Shown here piece after piece: positions 56,633 to 62,940 of a stretch of 64,000 nt of DNA. This DNA comes from Marinobacter sp. SS13-12 (GTDB lineage Bacteria > Pseudomonadota > Gammaproteobacteria > Pseudomonadales > Oleiphilaceae), in NCBI RefSeq assembly GCF_030227115.1, contig NZ_JASSUA010000001.1, forward strand, positions 2,480,001 to 2,544,000, written 5' to 3'. The notes beneath the pieces are model-generated. The model ran no database searches. It was not told where the DNA came from and was given only the letters and a program-made list of their open reading frames with translations. How positions within the stretch are numbered: the stretch's first letter is position 1; each line of letters opens with the position of its first letter. Made by a program: the position numbers and the translations under genes.

Positions 56633-56661
56633 AATATACTGATTCCGATGGGCGTGGTCAA
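56633..56661 (-). promoter_or_regulatory. Promoter of tRNA-Val
   Basis: On the minus strand TTGACC (56656-56661) and TATATT (56633-56638) are separated by exactly 17 bases, about 20 bases upstream of the tRNA 5' end, with a GC-rich discriminator. Close to consensus. Confidence 0.75.
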
Positions 56662-56667
56662 CCTCTT

Positions 56668-57624
56668 TCAGGCGGTTTTCTGCTTTCTGGTCCAGCCTTT
56701 TACCGCCCTGCTGATCACTCCCCAGCGGTTGATCAGCAGGGCCAGGAATATCAGCCCGCAGCCCGCCAGTTGGGTGGCGGACATGGTTTCGCTGAACCAT
56801 CCTGCCGCAAACAGAGCGACCCACACCGGTTCCAGCACCAGAATCACCACCCCATGGCTGTGGGCGGACAGGCTTTGGGCGTAGGTCTGAATCAGAAAAC
56901 GGCCCGCGGTGCCGATGACGGCGCTGGCGATGATCCACATGGCGAGCATGCCGGTGAAGTTCTCCAGGGTTGGTGTCCAGGGCTCAAGGATGGTGGATTC
57001 AATCAGTGTAACGACACCTACAGTGAGCAGGGCGATGCTGGTCAGGGGCAGGGCAGGTACGCGGTGCTTTTCCACCGCCTCGCCCTTGCGGTTGACCACA
57101 GTGCGCTGGTTGGCGGCCCTGGTGTTGAGTGTGAAGTACAGTGCGAAAATAAAGGCCGCACCTACAAAGAAGAGCTGCCCAATCTCCGGCCGGAATCCGT
57201 TTTTCAGCGAAAGAAGCGCCAGCCCGCCTACAGCCACCGGAATCGCAAGCCATGTGCTCAGGGGCTGTTCTTCCCGGAAGACCACGCGGGCAATCACCGG
57301 TACTATCACCACACCCAGGCTGGTCAGAAAGGCGCTTTCTCCAACGTGAGTCGCGTGAAACAGCCCCATCACCCAACAGCTCATGGCAACACCGAACACC
57401 AGCCCCACGCCGGCACTCCGCTTGACCTGGTCCAGGCTCAGCCTTCTCAGCGATGGCCAGGCAATTGCCGCCAGCACGGAGCCTGCCAGCAGGAATCGCA
57501 GGGCCATAAACATCAATGGCGGCATCAGCAATACCGCTTCTTTGGAAAACATCCAGCTGATAGCGGCCATCAGGGTAACAACAACCAGCAACAGGTCGGA
57601 TTTATGGGTGTTCGAGAGGGGCAT
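56668..57624 (-). CDS. DMT-superfamily (EamA) transporter
   Basis: A 318-residue inner-membrane protein with ten predicted helices arranged as two EamA repeats. The first repeat is LLLVVVTLMAAISWMFSKEA through IPVAVGGLALLSLKN. The second runs from GQLFFVGAAFIFALYFTLNT through ATQLAGCGLIFLALLINRWG. The repeat ends carry the typical HATHVGESAFLTSLGVVIVP and SHGVVILVLEPVWVALFAAG motifs. Substrates of such exporters range from amino acids to drugs; none can be assigned. No strong ribosome site is visible before ATG 57624. The gene appears monocistronic. Confidence 0.85.
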   Translation of the reverse strand: MPLSNTHKSDLLLVVVTLMAAISWMFSKEAVLLMPPLMFMALRFLLAGSVLAAIAWPSLRRLSLDQVKRSAGVGLVFGVAMSCWVMGLFHATHVGESAFLTSLGVVIVPVIARVVFREEQPLSTWLAIPVAVGGLALLSLKNGFRPEIGQLFFVGAAFIFALYFTLNTRAANQRTVVNRKGEAVEKHRVPALPLTSIALLTVGVVTLIESTILEPWTPTLENFTGMLAMWIIASAVIGTAGRFLIQTYAQSLSAHSHGVVILVLEPVWVALFAAGWFSETMSATQLAGCGLIFLALLINRWGVISRAVKGWTRKQKTA

Positions 57625-57764
57625 TCACAACCGCCTTGCAGAAGATCGACTGGGCCCGGCCAATGAGCGGGACAGCGGCGGAGTTTATCATGGAAGGGTG
57701 AAAATGGCTCTTCCGTGAGCCGGTTGATACTCCTGTGGGCGGGTGAGCCCTTTGGTTGTTTCTA

Positions 57765-58850
57765 TCAGTTTTTGAGCGTGTTGTAGACCAGCGTCGACAT
57801 GTCGGTCTGGTCAGAGCCGGGCACCTCTACGTAGCGGTCACCGGAACCCCACCATTGCCACCAGGCGCGCTTGTTGTACGTGCGGCTGGCGAAGTCCACC
57901 TGAAGCCCGTTCAGGGTTGTATTGTTCACTACTGGCACCGAGATATTGCCGGTTTCCGATCCCAGAACACCGCTGTGGGAAACGCCTTCGTTCATCAGGA
58001 TCGGGAAGTGGTTGTAATACAGGCCAGACGGGCCGTTCTGGCTGGACACCTTGCCCGCCATGCTGAGGTTGGAGCTGCACGAGTCGATGCCATTACTGGA
58101 GGTGGCGCCACAGGCTGAGTGGGTGGGAACCACGCCGTCATCGGTACCGGCAATGAACGGCTTGGTGATGCCCCCGTAGGACGAGCCACCGGCCACAAAC
58201 CGCAACCTTGGAATGTTGTTGGGGCTCACTGCCAGGTTGCGTGCGGCGTTGGTTTGCAGATCATTCACCACGCCGAGCTTGCCTGGCTCCGGTTCGATGC
58301 CGGTGAAGGCACGGACCGCCTGTTTCAGTGGCCAGTTATACCAGCTGTCGTTGTAGGCAATACTCATGGCCAGGTCCGCCAGCTCGGTTCCGCCGCCGGC
58401 ACCGGAGTAGTCAATGGCAGCCAGGATCCTCAGGGGCTGAAGCCCTTCGGCCTGAAGCCAGCGCGCCTGGTTCTCCAGCAGGTAGCGAGTGACCAGGTCA
58501 CCAGTGGAATGGGAAACCACAATGCAGTAGTCGTTGCACAGGCCCTGCTGGCTGATCTGCCGCAGTTGCTCGTAAGCCTGCTGAGCGATATTGCCTTCCA
58601 CCCGGCCATTGCTGCCCCAGTCAATCCGGGCGTCGGAACGGGATAACCAGAAGGTTCGCCAGTAGTCCTCGCCGGCGCTCTTTACTGCGTCGAGGTTGGC
58701 AGGTGGGTTGGCCAGGTCTTCCTGCTGGAACCCGTGAACCAGAACCACGTTGTGGCCGGCCAGCTGGGCCTGGGCGTTACCGGCAAACAGTCCGCCGGCT
58801 ATGGCGACCGCGAGAGCGGTCTTACAGGCACTTCGTTTTCTTGTTTTCAT
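57765..58850 (-). CDS. Secreted alpha/beta-hydrolase lipase
   Basis: A 361-residue exported esterase/lipase. A signal peptide (residues 1-28, ending GNAQAQ) is followed by the oxyanion-hole strand NVVLVHGFQQED. The nucleophile elbow is VVSHSTGDLV with Ser115; the first Gly of GxSxG is Ser here. Catalytic Asp is probably D237/D238 in AGTDDGVVPTHS, and His is H281 or H292 in YYNHFPILMNEGVSHSG. Cys pairs (CNDYC and C247/C258) could form disulfides. GGAG precedes ATG 58850. It is downstream of, and 29 bases from, a membrane-anchored beta-rich protein gene in the same orientation. Confidence 0.82.
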   Translation of the reverse strand: MKTRKRSACKTALAVAIAGGLFAGNAQAQLAGHNVVLVHGFQQEDLANPPANLDAVKSAGEDYWRTFWLSRSDARIDWGSNGRVEGNIAQQAYEQLRQISQQGLCNDYCIVVSHSTGDLVTRYLLENQARWLQAEGLQPLRILAAIDYSGAGGGTELADLAMSIAYNDSWYNWPLKQAVRAFTGIEPEPGKLGVVNDLQTNAARNLAVSPNNIPRLRFVAGGSSYGGITKPFIAGTDDGVVPTHSACGATSSNGIDSCSSNLSMAGKVSSQNGPSGLYYNHFPILMNEGVSHSGVLGSETGNISVPVVNNTTLNGLQVDFASRTYNKRAWWQWWGSGDRYVEVPGSDQTDMSTLVYNTLKN

Positions 58851-58879
58851 AAAAGCTCCGTCTTTGTTTTATTGTTGTA

Positions 58880-59953
58880 TCAGAACTTGTCCGCCAGTTT
58901 TTGAAGCAGGGCGGCACGCTGCTCTGATTCGGGGTCGCTCGCCGGGCTGTCGGTGAGCCCGTCCAGATCCGGCGGCGTAAAGGAATAGCCCTCATCGGGC
59001 CCGAAGCCATAATCTGTGCGGTCGCCGGGCCTGGCCGGCAGGCGACGGATCTGCAGGTTACGCAGTTCCAGCTGCCCGGTGATCTCCCGGTTGGCCAGAA
59101 CCGAGCCGTGGGCCTTCAGCTCCAGGGTGTCGGTGGTTCCATCCAACCGCTTCTCGGCCTGTAATTGCGCCACTGCACGGCCGTTGTGGTAGAGCTGGGC
59201 GGCCAGGGCGTAGAAACCGGGCTCATTGGCGTCAAAGTGAACCGGTATCACCAGGTCATTGTTGCTGACACGGGGGCTTCCCAGGCCATCGAATTCGCCA
59301 AGATCCGGCTCAATGGTCAGGGTGGAGGCATGGCGCACCGGCTTGCCGTCGACACTGGCTTCGACAATCAGGCGATATTCGCCCGGCTCTGCATCGGCAC
59401 TGATCACACCCTCGTAATAGCTGTCCCCCGAATCATTCTGTAGTGAAGAGCTGGCGTGCTGTTGGCGGGACTCCGTGGACTCCAGTGTGACCTCCAGGCG
59501 GTCGGAGACCACCGATGAACCGGTAATGGTGGCCACCACAAGAATGTCTTCGTCCTGCACAAAACGATACTTTTCAAGCGTGACGGTAAATCGTCCGTCG
59601 CCTTCAAGGGGCAGCTCCACCGGTTCAAACCGATTGCCCCTGTAGGCTTGGGCCTGGTCTTCCGAAAGCGGGATGGAATACTCGGGATAGCGGATATTCT
59701 GAGTGTACTGATTCGCAGCGCTGGCCAGCATGAAGCCAACCGCATTATCAGGTGGCTCTGGTTTCGGGGGAGGAGATGAACTGCTGTCCAGGGCAGGTAC
59801 TTGCGATTCGGAAGCGTCGGGGAGCGGTTCTGCATGGTTGGCGCCGGTTATCCAGGCGAAGCGGCCCGGGTTTTCAGCCGCCAGCAGGTACCCGAGCCCG
59901 ATAGCGCCGGATACAATGATTGTAAGGGTCAACAGAGCCCGCAGTGGCATCAT
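58880..59953 (-). CDS. Membrane-anchored periplasmic beta-rich protein in the lipase operon
   Basis: A 357-residue protein of unassigned function. One N-terminal helix (LRALLTLTIIVSGAIGLGYLL) acts as signal anchor. A Pro/Ser-rich linker (about 40-70) and two or more beta-sandwich-like modules follow: DGRFTVTLEKYRFVQDEDIL, DRLEVTLESTESRQQ, EPGEYRLIVEASVDGKPV and PVHFDANEPGFYALAAQLYH. The tail is acidic. It resembles choice-of-anchor/DUF4785-like periplasmic proteins more than the helical lipase foldase LifO. It is transcribed before the lipase, suggesting a secretion, folding or partner role (inference). AAGGA precedes ATG 59953/59950. Confidence 0.65.
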   Translation of the reverse strand: MMPLRALLTLTIIVSGAIGLGYLLAAENPGRFAWITGANHAEPLPDASESQVPALDSSSSPPPKPEPPDNAVGFMLASAANQYTQNIRYPEYSIPLSEDQAQAYRGNRFEPVELPLEGDGRFTVTLEKYRFVQDEDILVVATITGSSVVSDRLEVTLESTESRQQHASSSLQNDSGDSYYEGVISADAEPGEYRLIVEASVDGKPVRHASTLTIEPDLGEFDGLGSPRVSNNDLVIPVHFDANEPGFYALAAQLYHNGRAVAQLQAEKRLDGTTDTLELKAHGSVLANREITGQLELRNLQIRRLPARPGDRTDYGFGPDEGYSFTPPDLDGLTDSPASDPESEQRAALLQKLADKF

Positions 59954-60006
59954 CCGATCCTTGTTGGTGGCATTTTTTTATAGTGTTGTCCTCTTAACAT
60001 AACGGG

Positions 60007-60078
60007 CCAAATTTGGTTCTGGCAAAAATTTGCCCCGATTGTGTAACAAAATGTGTCCAGCCTGTGATGCCTGTCACA
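60007..60078. promoter_or_regulatory. Three palindromes upstream of the lipase operon, one CRP-like
   Basis: CCAAATTTGG (60007-60016) and GGCAAAAATTTGCC (60021-60034) are perfect palindromes. TGTGA-N6-TCACA (60063-60078) matches CRP/Vfr half-sites at consensus spacing. They lie 55-125 bases upstream of the lipase-operon start. The last could also be part of a yceI terminator, since extended it forms a CTGTGA/TCACAG stem. Confidence 0.5.
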
Positions 60079-60082
60079 GCTT

Positions 60083-60697
60083 TCAGAGCCAGCCGGAATC
60101 CCGCACCGCTTCCAGGCCAAACCGCAGGCGAACTTCATCGCCCACCAGGTCATCCTCGATGCCGTAGGTCATGCCCCATTCGCTGCGTTTGATGGTGGTT
60201 TCTGCCGTCATGCCAAGGGTGTAGTCTTCATGGCCGATGGGGTATTCAGCGGATTTATTGAGGGTAACGTCCACGTCCACAGAGCGGGTCTGGCCCAGCA
60301 GTGTGAGTTCGCCGGTGACAATGCCGGTGTTGTCTCCAGTGGATTCGAACCCGGTCACTTCAAAGGTGATATCGGGGAACTTACCGCTGTTGAGAAAGTC
60401 GTCCTTGCGCAGGTGGTCGTCCCTTTTGTCGTGGTTGGTAAACACGCTTTTGCTTTTGAACGTCAGCTTGCCGGAGGTGAGTTGTTTCTCTTCCTCGTCG
60501 TACTCAAACTGGCCTTCCACATCCCGGAACATGCCCATCACCGGTGCGTAACCGATATGCATGACTTCAAAAGCCATGGAGAAATGCTCGTCATCAATCA
60601 CATAGGTTTCCGGTTCAGCCAGCGCCGCAGGAGTGGCCAGCGCCAGAGTGACGGCCGTAGTGGTGGAAATGACCGCAGTTGAAAGAAAGGTTTTCAT
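60083..60697 (-). CDS. yceI: YceI-family periplasmic lipid-binding protein
   Basis: A 204-residue exported lipocalin-like protein of the YceI family, which binds polyisoprenoids or other amphiphiles. Signal peptide to about residue 27 (ATPAALAE). The YceI pattern is clear: YVIDDEHFSMAFEVMHIGYA at the N-terminus, KSVFTNHDKRDDHLRKDDFL, FPDITFEVTGFE, TGELTLLGQTRSVDVDVTL and the closing KRSEWGMTYG. Its ATG overlaps the end of the CDP-alcohol transferase gene by four bases, so the two are one operon. The ligand is unknown; a link to the adjacent lipid enzyme is reasonable. Confidence 0.9.
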   Translation of the reverse strand: MKTFLSTAVISTTTAVTLALATPAALAEPETYVIDDEHFSMAFEVMHIGYAPVMGMFRDVEGQFEYDEEEKQLTSGKLTFKSKSVFTNHDKRDDHLRKDDFLNSGKFPDITFEVTGFESTGDNTGIVTGELTLLGQTRSVDVDVTLNKSAEYPIGHEDYTLGMTAETTIKRSEWGMTYGIEDDLVGDEVRLRFGLEAVRDSGWL

Positions 60698-61416
60698 GGC
60701 TGTCTCCCTGTTTTATAAAGCCAGCGCAGATCCGTAAGAAACGAATAACACAGCAGCGCCAGAGCGGTCGCGAGTGTCCAGGTTGCAAAAGCCGTGGAGG
60801 CGACAGGCAGTATGGCAACCATCAGGGTCACCACTTGCCAGACACACACGGTTTTACGTCGAAAGCTTTCAGGCAGTGGCTGGTTCATGAAATCCAGCCA
60901 CTGGCCGGCGGCCACAAAGGCATAGCGCATCAAGCCCAGTGCCAGTACCCAGATGCCGGCTTTTTCCAGTACAAGCACGGCAACACAGAGCCCCAGGATA
61001 AACAGTGCATCCAGCTCCATGTCGAAACGGGCACCAAAAGTGGTTGTGGAGTGGGTGGCCCGGGCGATGGCCCCATCAACCCCGTCCAGGATCAAGGCCA
61101 GCAAACACAGAGCCCCGTAAAGCCACAACCAGTTCCCGAGGCCCGCGATAAAGGGCGCCAGGCTTACCAACAGCACAATCATGGCGGTACGCACGAGGGT
61201 TGCACGGTTGGCCCAGCCGAAATCCTGCCCCGCAGGCCAGCAACGGATTATGGGTAGAGCGATGGCCAGATACAGCAACGCCGCTATACCATAGAACCCC
61301 GGGGGCATCCGGAACCCGATGCCGGCGCCCGCAACCAGCAGGGCAGTCAGGCCAGCGCCCCAGGCAAGATCTGCGGCGACAGGCAGGTGAAATGTCCGGG
61401 TTCGGGAATCCATCAT
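60694..61416 (-). CDS. CDP-alcohol phosphatidyltransferase family membrane protein
   Basis: A 240-residue inner-membrane enzyme transferring a phosphoalcohol group from a CDP-linked donor. The catalytic motif DG-x2-DG-x-AR-x8-G-x3-D-x3-D is fully present (DGVDGAIARATHSTTTFG then ARFDMELD). Several membrane helices surround it (FYGIAALLYLAIALPII, LWLYGALCLLALILDG, TLMVAILPVASTAFATW). Donor and acceptor are not assignable. Start ATG 61416, with ATG 61413 possible (AGAGG upstream). Operon with yceI; divergent from the dehydrogenase gene across 82 bases. Confidence 0.85.
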   Translation of the reverse strand: MMDSRTRTFHLPVAADLAWGAGLTALLVAGAGIGFRMPPGFYGIAALLYLAIALPIIRCWPAGQDFGWANRATLVRTAMIVLLVSLAPFIAGLGNWLWLYGALCLLALILDGVDGAIARATHSTTTFGARFDMELDALFILGLCVAVLVLEKAGIWVLALGLMRYAFVAAGQWLDFMNQPLPESFRRKTVCVWQVVTLMVAILPVASTAFATWTLATALALLCYSFLTDLRWLYKTGRQP

Positions 61417-61498
61417 CAAACCTCTGCGTATGTGCTCTTCTATGCACCATTCTCTATGAACTATAGTTGCTTACGTGCGCTGTAAGGAAACAGACGAT

Positions 61499-62509
61499 AT
61501 GACAAACGCATTCTGGGTCACCGGTCCCCTGGAAGGGGCCATCCGTGAGGCCACCTTTGACCATCATCCCCCGTCTACAGTAACCGCAGATAACCCCGCG
61601 GTCGAAGTACAGGCGCTGTATTCGGGCATCAGCCGCGGAACCGAAGCGCTGGTGTTTGCCAATCAGGTGCCGGAGTCCGAGTTCCACACCATGCGGGCAC
61701 CGTTTCAGGAAGGTGACTTTCCATTTCCGGTCAAGTATGGGTATGCCAATGTCGGGCAGGTAACGTCTGGCCCAGATGATCTGCACGGTCGGTTCGTGTT
61801 TTGCCTGTTTCCACACCAGACGGCTTATCGTGTGCCGGCTTCTGCGGTTGTGCCTCTGCCAGAGGGGTTGCCGCCTGGTCGGGCAGTGCTGGCGGCAAAT
61901 ATGGAAACAGCGGTGAATGGCCTTTGGGATGCCGCGCCCCGGATCGGGGACCGGATTGCTGTGGTGGGCCTTGGGGTTGTCGGACTGCTGGTGGCATGGC
62001 TTGCCAGCCGGATACCGGGCACCCGCGTCAAAGCTGTGGACACCAACCCCGGCCGCCAGGCTGTGGCTGAATCCCTGGGGCTCGATTTTCAGACCCATTG
62101 CGAGCATAACGACCATGACCTGGTTATCCACGCCAGTGGCCAGCCCGCAGGTCTTGAAACCGCCCTGGGCCTGGCCGGTATGGAAGGGCGCATTATTGAA
62201 ATGAGCTGGTACGGCGCGCAGACTGTGCCCTTGCCCCTTGGCCACGCCTTTCATTCCCGGCGCCTGACCATTCGTTCAAGCCAGGTTGGTCATCTTCATC
62301 CGTTACAGGTGCCACGCTGGCAGTACCGCGACCGCATGTCTCTGGCACTGGATCTGTTAAGGGACGAAGTCCTCGACAACCTCATCACCGGGGAAAGCCC
62401 CTTTGAATCACTGCCAGAGGCCATGGCATTACTCGCTGGTGGCGCGGGCAGTGCCAGCGTCTGTGCGTCTGAAACCCTGTGCCATCGTATTGTCTACAAC
62501 TGCCACTGA
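61499..62509 (+). CDS. MDR-superfamily dehydrogenase without visible zinc site
   Basis: A 336-residue medium-chain dehydrogenase/reductase. The N-terminal GroES-like part reads ALYSGISRGTEALVFANQVP, where zinc alcohol dehydrogenases have the catalytic Cys; here SRGTE replaces it and no structural-zinc Cys quartet is seen. The Rossmann motif VVGLGVVGLLVAW binds NAD(P), then KAVDTNPGRQAVAESLG. The SGIS(R/T)GTE pattern recalls BchC-like dehydrogenases. AAGGA lies about 11 bases before ATG 61499. It begins an operon with the pterin-synthase homologue (32 bases) and a GT4 gene. Confidence 0.78.
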   Translation: MTNAFWVTGPLEGAIREATFDHHPPSTVTADNPAVEVQALYSGISRGTEALVFANQVPESEFHTMRAPFQEGDFPFPVKYGYANVGQVTSGPDDLHGRFVFCLFPHQTAYRVPASAVVPLPEGLPPGRAVLAANMETAVNGLWDAAPRIGDRIAVVGLGVVGLLVAWLASRIPGTRVKAVDTNPGRQAVAESLGLDFQTHCEHNDHDLVIHASGQPAGLETALGLAGMEGRIIEMSWYGAQTVPLPLGHAFHSRRLTIRSSQVGHLHPLQVPRWQYRDRMSLALDLLRDEVLDNLITGESPFESLPEAMALLAGGAGSASVCASETLCHRIVYNCH

Positions 62510-62541
62510 ATTCATTCATCTGCAGAAAGGAAACGCACCCT

Positions 62542-62940
62542 ATGTTCAGTCTCACTGTCAGGGATCACATGATGATCGCCCACAGCTTCAACGGAGAAAT
62601 TTTTGGCCCGGCACAGGGCCTGCACGGGGCGACGTATGTTGTTGATGTGACCTTCGAGCGGGAAGCGCTGGATAGCGACGACCTGATCGTGGATATCGGG
62701 CTGGCGTCCCGGGTGCTGTCGGAAGTGATCGGCGAGTTCAACATGAAGAACCTTGACGATATCGAGGAGTTCGCCGGTCGCAATACCACCACCGAGTTCA
62801 TGGCAGTGACAGTATTTGAACGCATGGCTGCGGCCGTGCATCAGGGCAGGCTGGGAGAGACGGGCAAGGGCCTGTGCGGCATGAAAGTCACTCTCGGCGA
62901 GTCTCACATTGCCTGGGCCAGCTATCATGGCAAGCTCTGA
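62542..62940 (+). CDS. Divergent 6-pyruvoyl-tetrahydropterin synthase/QueD-like protein
   Basis: A 132-residue T-fold protein of the PTPS/QueD family. In QueD the pattern is AAHRL ... CxxLHGH: three zinc histidines and a catalytic Cys. Here His14 (IAHSF) and His28 (GLHGA) remain, but the third ligand is Ala30 and the Cys position is Ala24 (GPAQGLHGATYVVD). The later NTTTEFMAV and LGESHIAWASYHG segments keep parts of the substrate pocket. So normal PTPS or QueD chemistry is doubtful. Start ATG 62542 with AAAGGA upstream. Its end overlaps the glycosyltransferase start by 14 bases. Confidence 0.78.
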   Translation: MFSLTVRDHMMIAHSFNGEIFGPAQGLHGATYVVDVTFEREALDSDDLIVDIGLASRVLSEVIGEFNMKNLDDIEEFAGRNTTTEFMAVTVFERMAAAVHQGRLGETGKGLCGMKVTLGESHIAWASYHGKL

